Positions 42,300-50,789 of a stretch of 64,000 nucleotides of DNA are shown here, piece after piece. Within the stretch, counting starts at the first letter, position 1, and the number at the start of each line of letters is the position of its first letter. A program made the position numbers and the translations under genes. The notes below the pieces were generated by a model. That model worked only from the letters and a program-made list of their open reading frames with translations. It had not been told where the DNA came from and searched no databases. Source of the stretch: Undibacterium hunanense (GTDB lineage: Bacteria > Pseudomonadota > Gammaproteobacteria > Burkholderiales > Burkholderiaceae_D). The stretch covers positions 124,001 to 188,000 of the forward strand of contig NZ_JACOGF010000003.1 in assembly GCF_014284335.1 (NCBI RefSeq), written 5' to 3'.

Positions 42300-43109
42300 A
42301 TGTATGACATTCAATACCAGATTCCGCTGGCTGATCTGAGCAAGATAAGACTGCCGCATTACCAGATTCCGCTGGACACCAGTTCTCCTTTGTTCACGGA
42401 AGAACTGGTCAATGTGCGTGATTATGGTTTGGCTTTTTCTTCATGGCATGCGATGGATAACGGTCAGAATTCACCGTATTGCAAGCGTATCAAAGGAAGT
42501 CGCAAGGATGGCTGGCTAAGAAAAACATTCGCAGAAAAACTGGCACGTGCGAATGCGGTGCTGTCATCCTTTGGCGTTGAGCTTTTCATATTGGACGCTT
42601 ATCGCTCCATAGAATGCCAGCGCGGCTTGTGGGCGTATTACTGGGATCGCGCACATGCGGCCAGACCAGATGCCAGTGAAGAAGAGTTGCGCCAGCAAAC
42701 ACTTGGCTACCTACGTGACCCACGAAATTTTGACCCCAGGGATGCGCGCAGCTTTCCCATACACAGCACGGGTTCGTCGATAGACGTGGTATTGCGTGAT
42801 CGAAAATCAGGCAAATGGCTGAACATGGGCTCGGATTTTGAAGAATACAGCGATGTCAGCGCTACAGATTATTTTGAGCGCCAGTTACTGACTGGTGCCA
42901 TTGATGACAGAGATGAACGCCTGTGGAACCGACGGCTCCTGCATTGGGCCCTGTTTGCCGAGGACATGACCAATGACCCCATCTTTTACTGGCATCACGA
43001 CTGGGGCAATCAGATCTGGATCAAGGTGAAAAACGCTGTGTATGGCAGTGCACCCGATATGGCGTGGTATGGCTACAAGGGACCACCTGAATGGGAACCA
43101 GAAGCCTGA
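42300..43109 (+). CDS. VanX-like D-Ala-D-Ala dipeptidase homologue with altered active site
   Basis: The 269-residue protein resembles M15D dipeptidases: LFILDAYRSIECQRGLW corresponds to the DGYRP region and PIHSTGSSIDVVL to the zinc motif SxHxxGxAxD. The later motif, normally ExWH with the catalytic Glu, reads FYWHHDWGNQIW here, so the Glu appears to be missing while His and Asp ligands remain. AAGGATCAAGAC supports the ATG at 42300 over the upstream ATG at 42219. There is no signal peptide. A peptide or amide substrate other than D-Ala-D-Ala, or a binding role, is possible. Confidence 0.75.
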   Translation: MYDIQYQIPLADLSKIRLPHYQIPLDTSSPLFTEELVNVRDYGLAFSSWHAMDNGQNSPYCKRIKGSRKDGWLRKTFAEKLARANAVLSSFGVELFILDAYRSIECQRGLWAYYWDRAHAARPDASEEELRQQTLGYLRDPRNFDPRDARSFPIHSTGSSIDVVLRDRKSGKWLNMGSDFEEYSDVSATDYFERQLLTGAIDDRDERLWNRRLLHWALFAEDMTNDPIFYWHHDWGNQIWIKVKNAVYGSAPDMAWYGYKGPPEWEPEA

Positions 43110-43160
43110 TGGACAACAAGTGAAGGCAAGGCATTCAACCGCAAGTGATAAGGAAACAGC

Positions 43161-45002
43161 ATGGATCTGGATTCAGAACAACAGACACAGCGCACAGATA
43201 CAGTCAGCGTAACAGCAGAAAATGGGATAGATGCTGACCTGATGCGGCTGATCAGGCAAAAGAACAAGGCCAGCATGACAGCCAAAGTCGATCCACTGAG
43301 TCGGCTGGAAGGCGCACTTGCCGTACATTGTCGGGTTGATCTTGAAAGCCGTACCGTCCTTAATAGCGCATCCATGGCGACTCTGTTCAAAGGATATGAA
43401 TCATTGCTGCCCGGTCGTGCGTTGAAACAGGTAGGCATGGTAAGCGCAACCGCATCCGGCATTTGCGGCGGCGTGCATGCGACCGCTTCTGCATTGTGTC
43501 TGGAAATGGCGCTGGGTCTGAAGCCTCCTCCATTGGGCATAGTCTTGCGTAATCTGCTGCTCAGTTGCCAATACCTGAATGACAATTGCATGCATCTGTT
43601 TGTATTGGCCGGTCCTGATTATTCACAGCAAGTGATAGAACAAAGCAATCCAGAGATATGGGTAAAAGCCTGCCAGAGTCATTGCCGTCATCAGCAGCTT
43701 CACGGTTATCAGCATGTCAGCGACATTTTGCACGACCTGAACAAGGGCGGTGCGCTATACCGCGAAGCCCTGCATATGGTTGCGCTGGCGCGCCAGGCAT
43801 ATACTGTGCTGGGTGGCAAATATCCGCATTCAGAATCCATCATTCCCGGTGGTGTGAGCATTCATGTGGATGCCGGAAAAATGGCAGACTTCAGCCGTAT
43901 CCTGCAACCCTTTGCATCGTATAGTCGCAAGACAGCAGCGGTGTGGGATGAGGTATTTGATTTCATGTTGGATGCCAATCCGCTGTATGAAGACATAGGA
44001 CGCTCGGTGGCATCCATGCTGGATTTTGGTCAATGGGATCACCCCGATCACTATGATGGCAGCTACGCACATTGCGATGCCTGGGGAGAAAAACGCTGGT
44101 CCACACCAGCCGTGATGATACGCGGCGAATTGCTGTGCACTCGCCTGAGTCTCTTGAATGCGGGTATGGAAGAGTTTCTCGATTATTCTTTCCAGCAGCG
44201 CAGTCAAGATGAACAAGATCTCATCAAAGCTGATCCGCTGGGCAACCCTGTCTCGGCCTATCATCCATGGAACAAGCGTACCCAAAACCCCAAGAGTCTG
44301 AATCCCCAGGCGTATAGCTGGGGTTCCAGCTTAAGCTGGCGCGGACATAATTTTGAAGTGGGTGCCTATGCCCGGTTGTACCTGACGGCAGCCGCCCGCA
44401 AAATCCCCGACAATCCATTTGTTGCAGCAACTGGTCGCAGCCTGGAATTTTGCCTGCCTGTCAGTGGTGGCACAGGCTTGGCTATGCAATGGCGTATACC
44501 GCCAGTCTGGAATGCTTTTGAGCGCAATCGTGCGCGCGCCTATTCACTGGCATTCAATTTTTCAGTTACCCAGGAAAACATTGCCATTGCCGGACAATTG
44601 ATACGCAAGGGTGAAACCCTGACCCATGTAGCGCTCGACAACAACAAGCCTGGGGTACAACTGGGTGTGGGCTTATGGGGGGCCAGTCGCGGCTTCCTGG
44701 CGCACTGGGCAGTGATCAGGGAGCATGTCATCGACAATTACCAGATCGCCATACCTTCACGTATCAATGTTGGTACCTGCACGCCGGGACATGAGCCTGG
44801 TCCACTGGAAATGGCTTTACAGAATACGCCTATCATAGAAAGCAGTTTTAGCAATGCCAGTGATTTCAGTGGCATAGACATACAGCGCACGATACAAAGT
44901 TTTGACCCCTGCATGAGCTGCACTGCACATGTGCTGATAGACAAAACCGAAGAAGTGCTGGTCAGGGAAATTGATACTCACTTCCCTGCTGTCTCTGTTT
45001 GA
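43161..45002 (+). CDS. NiFe-hydrogenase large-subunit homologue with missing metal ligand
   Basis: The 613-residue protein follows the large-subunit plan: DPLSRLEGAL (L1, Glu50 kept, His of RxEGH replaced by Ala52), ICGGVHATAS (L2, Cys102 kept, second Cys replaced by Val105), GGKYPHSESIIPGG, NFEVGAYARLYL, VGLWGASRGFLAHW and FDPCMSCTAH (L5, Cys584 and Cys587). So one of the four Cys ligands, a bridging one by family geometry, is absent. Twenty-three residues follow His590, like an uncleaved precursor tail, yet no endopeptidase gene is present. No small subunit is encoded. It ends the hyp operon. It probably binds an iron-cyanide-carbonyl unit. Confidence 0.85.
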   Translation: MDLDSEQQTQRTDTVSVTAENGIDADLMRLIRQKNKASMTAKVDPLSRLEGALAVHCRVDLESRTVLNSASMATLFKGYESLLPGRALKQVGMVSATASGICGGVHATASALCLEMALGLKPPPLGIVLRNLLLSCQYLNDNCMHLFVLAGPDYSQQVIEQSNPEIWVKACQSHCRHQQLHGYQHVSDILHDLNKGGALYREALHMVALARQAYTVLGGKYPHSESIIPGGVSIHVDAGKMADFSRILQPFASYSRKTAAVWDEVFDFMLDANPLYEDIGRSVASMLDFGQWDHPDHYDGSYAHCDAWGEKRWSTPAVMIRGELLCTRLSLLNAGMEEFLDYSFQQRSQDEQDLIKADPLGNPVSAYHPWNKRTQNPKSLNPQAYSWGSSLSWRGHNFEVGAYARLYLTAAARKIPDNPFVAATGRSLEFCLPVSGGTGLAMQWRIPPVWNAFERNRARAYSLAFNFSVTQENIAIAGQLIRKGETLTHVALDNNKPGVQLGVGLWGASRGFLAHWAVIREHVIDNYQIAIPSRINVGTCTPGHEPGPLEMALQNTPIIESSFSNASDFSGIDIQRTIQSFDPCMSCTAHVLIDKTEEVLVREIDTHFPAVSV

Positions 45003-45006
45003 TCAA

Positions 45007-45037
45007 CGAGGCATTTCTTCGTGTCTGAAATGCCTCG
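45007..45037. terminator. Terminator between hydrogenase-like and GH105 genes
   Basis: The arms CGAGGCATTTC and GAAATGCCTCG are exact complements with a 9-base loop, immediately after the stop at 45002 and before the converging minus-strand gene that ends at 45051. It serves as an end for the hyp operon. Confidence 0.75.
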
Positions 45038-45050
45038 CCCGATCACTTCA

Positions 45051-46478
45051 TTATGGCTTGCTTACTTTGAGCTGCAATGAACTGTCATTGATTTCAAAGG
45101 TGTTGGCCTTCATCAGGTTGATGACTTCTGCACCGGCCAGCAATACCGGGCCGTAGCTATGCGCCGCAAACACATTCACTGGACGATAGTAGTAAAACGC
45201 TGGATCAAAGCCCATGCCAGTACCGACGCAAGTACCTTCCACCTGGCCTTTTTGCGTCACTTTGCTGGCTACCGCATTCCATGCCAGCATGACTACTGGT
45301 GCATAAGCACGTTTATCAATAAAGCCGCGATTGATGGCGTGTGCCATGGCATAGGTGTAGATGGCAGTGGCAGACGTTTCCAGGTAACTGTCATTACGGT
45401 CCAGCAGTTGGTGCCAGAAGCCTGTGCCGTGTTGATAGGACGCCAGACCTTTGACATGGGCCTGCAATTGCGCCAATACGTCGGCATAGCCAGGATGGTC
45501 TGGTGGCAGTACATCCAGCAATTCAACCATGGTCATGACGGCCCAGCCGTTAGCCCTGGCCCAGTGGAATTGCGGATGCACACCCATATCCTGCACCCAG
45601 CCATGCATGTACACGCCTTTTTCTTTGTTGAACATACGGTCAGAAAACAGTTTGACCTGTTTTACGGCATCGTCATAATATTTGGTGTCGCCAGTTAATT
45701 TTCCCATTTGCGCCAGGGCGGGCACGCTCATGAACAGATCATCCAGCCACAAGGTATTCGGTTGCGGACGGTTACGGGCCAACGTGCCATCCGGTAGACG
45801 GAACTCTTTGGTGCTGACGTAGCTGCTGCAAATATCAATCAGGCTGGACAGTTTATTGGACACGCCTTCCCTGGTGGCTTTGATCATGGCGGCACACATG
45901 GCACCCGCATCATCCAGTGCATGGGGCTGCAACAATGAACGGATAGGTGAAGGGCTCTTCGGATTGGCCTTCAGTCGGGCAATGTAATGCGGTGCCAGAT
46001 CAGCCAGCAAACCAAGGCGTTCACTGGCGTAATTGCTGAAACGTTTATCACCCGTGGCACTGCCGGCCAGCAGCATGCCTGCGTAGGTGACGCCCCATTC
46101 GTAGCTGGTCAGGCGATAATCGCCCGGGGCTAGTATCGTATCGTCATTGATCTGGGAAAAATCAGTAATCTGCTTTTTTGTTTTGCCATCAATAATTTTG
46201 GCAGGCGTAACATTGTCCAGATAGGTATGCACACGGTACAGCACTTTCTTGACATCTTCTGCTGTCGGTTGCCCGTATGGTGTGGGGTAATCTGGTTGCA
46301 TCAAATGCAGTGGCGCTGTCACGTCATTGGCTGGCTTGCCTGTATTGTTTGTTTTGCCTGCGGCTACTGCCGTGCTCATGCCCATACTTAATGGCAGCAT
46401 GCAACTGATGCCTGCGATGGCCAATAATTTCAATGTTGAACGCAGGCCTGACTGGTTTTTTTGTCTCATCTTTATCAT
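45051..46478 (-). CDS. GH88/GH105-type unsaturated galacturonyl hydrolase, secreted
   Basis: The 475-residue protein has a signal peptide (LLAIAGISCMLPLSMGMSTAVAA) and an (alpha/alpha)6 barrel. Likely catalytic Asp residues lie in PHALDDAGAM and WLDDLFMSVPAL; FHWARANGWAVMTMVELL matches the family's WxRGNGW region. It would remove the 4,5-unsaturated galacturonate from rhamnogalacturonan fragments made by lyases. The start at 46478 or 46469. It is the third gene in a minus-strand trio with the DUF6250-like protein and the acetylesterase, 33 bases after the former. Confidence 0.88.
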   Translation of the reverse strand: MIKMRQKNQSGLRSTLKLLAIAGISCMLPLSMGMSTAVAAGKTNNTGKPANDVTAPLHLMQPDYPTPYGQPTAEDVKKVLYRVHTYLDNVTPAKIIDGKTKKQITDFSQINDDTILAPGDYRLTSYEWGVTYAGMLLAGSATGDKRFSNYASERLGLLADLAPHYIARLKANPKSPSPIRSLLQPHALDDAGAMCAAMIKATREGVSNKLSSLIDICSSYVSTKEFRLPDGTLARNRPQPNTLWLDDLFMSVPALAQMGKLTGDTKYYDDAVKQVKLFSDRMFNKEKGVYMHGWVQDMGVHPQFHWARANGWAVMTMVELLDVLPPDHPGYADVLAQLQAHVKGLASYQHGTGFWHQLLDRNDSYLETSATAIYTYAMAHAINRGFIDKRAYAPVVMLAWNAVASKVTQKGQVEGTCVGTGMGFDPAFYYYRPVNVFAAHSYGPVLLAGAEVINLMKANTFEINDSSLQLKVSKP

Positions 46479-46511
46479 CTTTTTTGCTCTATAAATAAAT
46501 CTTGCGGGTAT

Positions 46512-47258
46512 TCATTCCAACTGGTAAATCTTGAAATCACGTACTTGTTGCCGGGATTGGGTGGTCCGGAATCCAAAGTAGCCATCCCGCAAGGCATCTT
46601 TGTCCCTGTATGAAAAGAACACTTTGCCATCGACCAAAACGCGTGTGCAGCCTTGGTACACCGTAGTTTCTATGACGTAGTCGCGGTTCGCCTGCAATAA
46701 GGTGTCGCGTTCATTCAACTCGGTCAGCAAGCTACGTTCACCATTGCCCTGGTATTTACGAAACCTGGTCGTGGTATTGGTGTTGCCGCCTATGCCCGCG
46801 TAATACAGGCGTAAATCATCGTATTGCTCAAAAACGCCCTTACGGGTAAAGATGTTTTGATTACGCGGGTCGGTCGCCATCCAGAATTGATTCAGGTCAG
46901 ACAGCCGGTCATTGCGCCCCTGCTCCATGACGACCCTGCGGGTGTACCTGATCAAGATATCGCCGGATAATTTTTGCTTGAACCACACCGTAGCACCCTT
47001 CGCTGCATCAATCAAAAGCTGGTGATTGGCAACACTGATGTCGGAATTCTTTGTGTCGGCAGACTCTACCTGCCACTGTCGCAGATCTTTATCAAAATCA
47101 TCCTGGTAAATCAGTTTTCCAGCCCTGCCCCATAGACTACAAGTGGCTTCGCTGGATTGTGCTACCGCAGGCAAGGCAGACACCATTGCAACAACTACCG
47201 CAATAACGACGGCAGTAATCTTGCAAGCCGGGCGCGAAACTGTTTGCAAATGAAACAT
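46512..47258 (-). CDS. Secreted DUF6250-like beta-sandwich protein
   Basis: The 248-residue protein has a signal peptide (TAVVIAVVVAMVSALPAVAQ) and a domain starting LIYQDDFDKDLRQWQVE, with RNDRLSDLNQFWMATDPRN and a late strand VLVDGKVFFSYRD. The concanavalin-like pattern matches DUF6250 proteins found in pectin and rhamnogalacturonan loci, one of which may act as a lyase-type or binding domain. No catalytic residues are assigned. It sits between the acetylesterase and the GH105 gene, with 20-33 base gaps, so one operon is likely. Confidence 0.7.
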   Translation of the reverse strand: MFHLQTVSRPACKITAVVIAVVVAMVSALPAVAQSSEATCSLWGRAGKLIYQDDFDKDLRQWQVESADTKNSDISVANHQLLIDAAKGATVWFKQKLSGDILIRYTRRVVMEQGRNDRLSDLNQFWMATDPRNQNIFTRKGVFEQYDDLRLYYAGIGGNTNTTTRFRKYQGNGERSLLTELNERDTLLQANRDYVIETTVYQGCTRVLVDGKVFFSYRDKDALRDGYFGFRTTQSRQQVRDFKIYQLE

Positions 47259-47278
47259 GAATATGATTTCCTGAATTA

Positions 47279-48208
47279 CTATTTTTGTGAAGCTGCAGTC
47301 GATTTGATGTCGACCGATTTATCATTCAAATAGTTCTTCAACTGTGCATATTGCAGGGTCTTGATACCAGTCACGACCACACGTGCATTGAATTCTGCAC
47401 CGGCCAGATTGGTGTGGGTATGTTCATCCGGTGTCACTACGGGGAACAGTTTCATCACCTCATCCTTACCCATGATGTCATAGGCAGCGGCGATGTTTTC
47501 ATTCAGATCGATGAAATCCGCTTTTTCCTGTTTCGCCACCTGTTCAGCCCAACCGCCATAGCTGGCTTTGCTGCGATTTATTTTTCCATTTGCATCCCAG
47601 TTCTTGCGAGGTATGGGAGAACATACGATGGCCTGCACGCCTTTGGCTCTGGCCTCGGCAATAAATTTGCGTAAATACCAGCCGTAGCTGTGTACTGTTT
47701 CTGGCAATTTTGTCAGCAGGTTATCGATTTCTTCAGCCTCTTCACCGATGCCTTTGATGGTCCCTCTTGCACGGCTGGTATCGTTCAAGGGGCCATTATC
47801 ATTGTGGCCAAATTGCATGACGACAAAATCACCCTGCTTCATCAATGCCAGGCTTCTTTGCCAGTGCCCGCCAGTCAGATAAGTGCGGCTGCTAAGACCG
47901 CCGATGGCGCGGTTGACGACATTGATTTTATCCGTCTGAAAATAAGCCTTGATAGGATTACCCCAACCCCACTGCCCTTCCGCGCCCTTGTTCTGACCAT
48001 CATCCCGGCCATTGCGCACGGTTGAATCACCGATAAAAAAAACTGAAGGCAATTGCGGATTCGCCGGTTCCGGCAATACGATACGTGCTGCTGCATTGGG
48101 ATCGGTATTCACCGCTGGTGGCGGCGTAGTTTGCGCCGGGGCAGAACAAGTCCAGCCCAGCACACTCACACAGATCAGGCGGCGTACCGCAGACATACTG
48201 GTATTCAT
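47279..48208 (-). CDS. Rhamnogalacturonan acetylesterase (SGNH/GDSL, CE12-type)
   Basis: The 309-residue protein has a signal peptide and SGNH blocks: VFFIGDSTVRNG (nucleophile Ser), the Gly in NRAIGGLSSRTYL, the Asn in MQFGHNDNGPLND and a late His in VTPDEHTHTNLAGAEF. These match CE12 rhamnogalacturonan acetylesterases (GDSTV, DxxHT). It removes acetyl esters from the galacturonate backbone so that lyases and hydrolases can act. The start could also be the internal ATG at 48196. It is the first gene of the minus-strand trio. Confidence 0.9.
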   Translation of the reverse strand: MNTSMSAVRRLICVSVLGWTCSAPAQTTPPPAVNTDPNAAARIVLPEPANPQLPSVFFIGDSTVRNGRDDGQNKGAEGQWGWGNPIKAYFQTDKINVVNRAIGGLSSRTYLTGGHWQRSLALMKQGDFVVMQFGHNDNGPLNDTSRARGTIKGIGEEAEEIDNLLTKLPETVHSYGWYLRKFIAEARAKGVQAIVCSPIPRKNWDANGKINRSKASYGGWAEQVAKQEKADFIDLNENIAAAYDIMGKDEVMKLFPVVTPDEHTHTNLAGAEFNARVVVTGIKTLQYAQLKNYLNDKSVDIKSTAASQK

Positions 48209-48471
48209 AAATGGATGACAGGAATAATGGTTAAGTATCGTCAGGTAGCGAAAGACTGAAGGTCATCATACACGTGAGTGCATATGGGTAAATCAACAGC
48301 CTCAACATATGATTTCATTTTATTCGAGAGCTTGTAACTGACTGCAAGACTTGCCTAAAGAATCAAAAAAATGATCACTATTGATTGTGCAGTGCAAATT
48401 ATGAAAAAACTGCCTGAAAACCAAGCACAATAGGCAGCACTGATGCCATTCCACTCAAGCATGTTGAGAAA
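48209..48471. other. Divergent intergenic region
   Basis: The 263 bases separate the acetylesterase and the PL22-like gene and must hold both promoters. AT-rich stretches occur around 48330-48420. I see no strong operator. Confidence 0.45.
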
Positions 48472-49923
48472 ATGCGTATCCGGGATTTAACCGATTACTC
48501 CCACACATATCAAAATTCCATGAAGCGCTTATTTGTTCGTATCTCTGTTCGTATCTTGCCTGCTCGCATACCGAGTCTTTTTCTGAATTTTTTCCTGTGC
48601 TTGTTCTGCCTGTTGTCCACATCAGCCTTTGCGCAAATAGGGCATCGTTTCCCCAGTGAACGCAAAGTGGTCAAAGACCCGGTTACTGGAGTCATGCTGA
48701 CCTTTCTGACCAGCCAGCCGCATGGTGATTCAAAAATCTATCCTACCCATCCACAATGGACTTCCGATGGGCAATGGGTGATCTTTCGCTCAGGTATCGC
48801 AAAAGGTGAAGCGATGGCCGTCAATGAACAAACCGGGGATATCGTACAGGTATCTGAAGGCGGCTATACAGGCATGTTGAATGTGTCGACACGTGCCATG
48901 AAACTGTATTTCATGCGCAGCACGGATAAATCGCCACGAGAAGGAAAAACTGGTCGGCCACGTCAGGCCTCGCCGGTAGAACTGATAGAGGTTGATCTTG
49001 CTGCGGTATTTGCCGATAGCAAAGCTGGCAAGATGAAGCCGGCAGAAAGCTACCAACGTATATGCGGCATAGTACCTGCTGAAGTCGGACAAGCTGCCGA
49101 CCTGGCGCTGGATGCTGCCGATGAATGGATATACTTCCGCGAGACGTCGCAGGAGGCAGCAAAATACCTGGCAAAAAATGCACGCATAGAGAAAAGCTTC
49201 GGCCCCAGAAACATGGGTGCCGGCCCCGGCGGCATTGCAAAAATGCATGTGAAGACGGGTGAAATCCGCCATGTTGTTTCAGTACCCTTCCAGATCGGCC
49301 ATATTCAGGCGAACCTGTGGAATCCGGGTGAAATCATTTTTTGCTGGGAAACTGGTGGCAAATCACCTCAACGCACCTGGGTGGTGATGGCAGACGGCAG
49401 TGGCTTGCGCCCGCTGTATCCTGAAGCTGACTATGAATGGGTGACCCACGAAGCAGTCATTTCAAAAGATGAAGTGGCGATAGCGATTATGGGCCATCGC
49501 AGTATCGGTGGAACAAATAATAGTGCCAACAAGGGCACTGCCGTTGAAGGTGCCAATCCGGGGCAAGATCCGGGTTGGGGCAATGCCGGCACACGCGAAA
49601 AACCCAGTGGTCTTGCCATTGTGAATTTACGTACACGTGAAATGCGTATTGCTGGGCAAACACCATCAGGCAGCGGCTTATGGCATGTGCATGGATCAAG
49701 TGATGGACGCTGGGCTGTCGGCGATGATTTCAGCCGCAGCATCTATCTGATAGACCGCTTAAGCGGCAAGATGAGCCTGCTCAGCACCGGACACAAGGAT
49801 ACAGCGGCTGATCACCCTCACCCAACATTCAGCCCGGATGGCAAGAAGATAGAAATCCAGTCGGCCATGCTGTCGGCAGACAACCGGACACTGAATATCT
49901 GCATTATTCCTGTATCCAATTGA
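48472..49923 (+). CDS. Oligogalacturonate lyase-like beta-propeller (PL22-type)
   Basis: The 483-residue protein is a seven-bladed propeller with YPTHPQWTSDGQWVIFRSG, PFQIGHIQANLWNPGEIIFCWETGGKSPQRTWVV and EWVTHEAVISKDEVA. It ends in HPHPTFSPDGKKIEIQSAML, which carries the metal-binding His/Gln set of oligogalacturonate lyases. It has a likely signal peptide (FFLCLFCLLSTSAFA), unlike the cytoplasmic Ogl enzymes, so it may act on galacturonide dimers in the periplasm. Alternative start ATG at 48520 gives a better signal peptide. It is a single plus-strand gene amid minus-strand units. Confidence 0.8.
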   Translation: MRIRDLTDYSHTYQNSMKRLFVRISVRILPARIPSLFLNFFLCLFCLLSTSAFAQIGHRFPSERKVVKDPVTGVMLTFLTSQPHGDSKIYPTHPQWTSDGQWVIFRSGIAKGEAMAVNEQTGDIVQVSEGGYTGMLNVSTRAMKLYFMRSTDKSPREGKTGRPRQASPVELIEVDLAAVFADSKAGKMKPAESYQRICGIVPAEVGQAADLALDAADEWIYFRETSQEAAKYLAKNARIEKSFGPRNMGAGPGGIAKMHVKTGEIRHVVSVPFQIGHIQANLWNPGEIIFCWETGGKSPQRTWVVMADGSGLRPLYPEADYEWVTHEAVISKDEVAIAIMGHRSIGGTNNSANKGTAVEGANPGQDPGWGNAGTREKPSGLAIVNLRTREMRIAGQTPSGSGLWHVHGSSDGRWAVGDDFSRSIYLIDRLSGKMSLLSTGHKDTAADHPHPTFSPDGKKIEIQSAMLSADNRTLNICIIPVSN

Positions 49924-49990
49924 CCAAGCTGTCCAGGTCATGTGGCGAACATGGCCTGGCTTGCAGACATTAATCGTGTATTAATCCCGT

Positions 49991-50034
49991 ATCAATCGGC
50001 CATCAATCGATCATCAATCGATCATCAATCGAGT
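49991..50034. repeat. Four-copy 11-bp tandem repeat at a convergent gene junction
   Basis: ATCAATCG recurs at 49991, 50002, 50013 and 50024, period 11 (ATCAATCGATC type). The last copy overlaps the 3' end of the DUF1080 gene. The period equals a helical turn, but slippage is the simplest origin. Confidence 0.8.
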
Positions 50035-50690
50035 TTTTGTATGCGCACATTGCGCAGTTCATACGCGGTGCCTTCAAGCTGAAAGCCGATGTGGCCAGAA
50101 TCCGGACTGGATTTGCTGATTTTGTTTTGTAATATGCCATTGATCCTGACTTCAACCGATCCATCTTTGGCAAGAATGTCGCAGCTATTCCATTCGCCGA
50201 CCGGTTTTTCGCTATCAGCCAGTTTTGCCTTGATGGGAGGATAGGCTCCCTCGGCCGTAGTCAGAGGTTCGGCAAAGCTGGCACCAGCCATGGGCAGCAG
50301 GTCGCCAACATTTTTGTATTTGGTCTGGATTTGCAGACTAAGCGGCCAGACTTTGTCTTTGGGGCCAGAACTGATGTGTATCAACACGCCACCATTGCCA
50401 GGGGCAGCTGTCCAGCGCCATTCTGCATGTAGCGTAAAATTTTTATAGCTTTCCGTCGTAGCAATGTAACCTGAAGGTTTGCCAGCAGAAGCAATCACAC
50501 CATCCGCTGTAATACTGAAGACTTCTTCAATCTTGCTTGCCGGTGTAGTTTGGATTTCCCACCCCTTGAAATCGCGGCCATTGAACAGTTCATCCGCATT
50601 GGCAACAGGAATGGCCATAACAGACAGAATGGATGCCACAGGCAATACTGATAATTGAAAAGGCTTCAAAAAACGGGAAAGTTGACGCAT
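50025..50690 (-). CDS. DUF1080 (3-keto-disaccharide hydrolase-like) secreted protein
   Basis: The 221-residue protein has a signal peptide (LSVLPVASILSVMAIPVANA) and a LamG/concanavalin-like domain: ELFNGRDFKGWEIQ, FTLHAEWRWTAAPGNGGVLIHI, GEWNSCDILAKDGSVEVRINGIL and GHIGFQLEGTAYELRNVRIQ, all hallmarks of DUF1080. The family is linked to carbohydrate processing, including 3-ketosugar glycoside cleavage. I chose the ATG at 50690, near a GAGAAAGAAC site. It is divergent from the esterase at 50790. Confidence 0.88.
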   Translation of the reverse strand: MRQLSRFLKPFQLSVLPVASILSVMAIPVANADELFNGRDFKGWEIQTTPASKIEEVFSITADGVIASAGKPSGYIATTESYKNFTLHAEWRWTAAPGNGGVLIHISSGPKDKVWPLSLQIQTKYKNVGDLLPMAGASFAEPLTTAEGAYPPIKAKLADSEKPVGEWNSCDILAKDGSVEVRINGILQNKISKSSPDSGHIGFQLEGTAYELRNVRIQKLD

Positions 50691-50789
50691 GATGTTCTTT
50701 CTCAAATGGAATAGATATTTTTGTATTGATACAAAACCGCTTTACACAGGATAGCCGGATTTTTTTTATAACATACTTCATTTACTGCC

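Noticed and set aside
43161..45002. Ordinary uptake hydrogenase large subunit
   Set aside because: One ligand Cys and the L1 His are replaced, and no small subunit or nickel genes are present.
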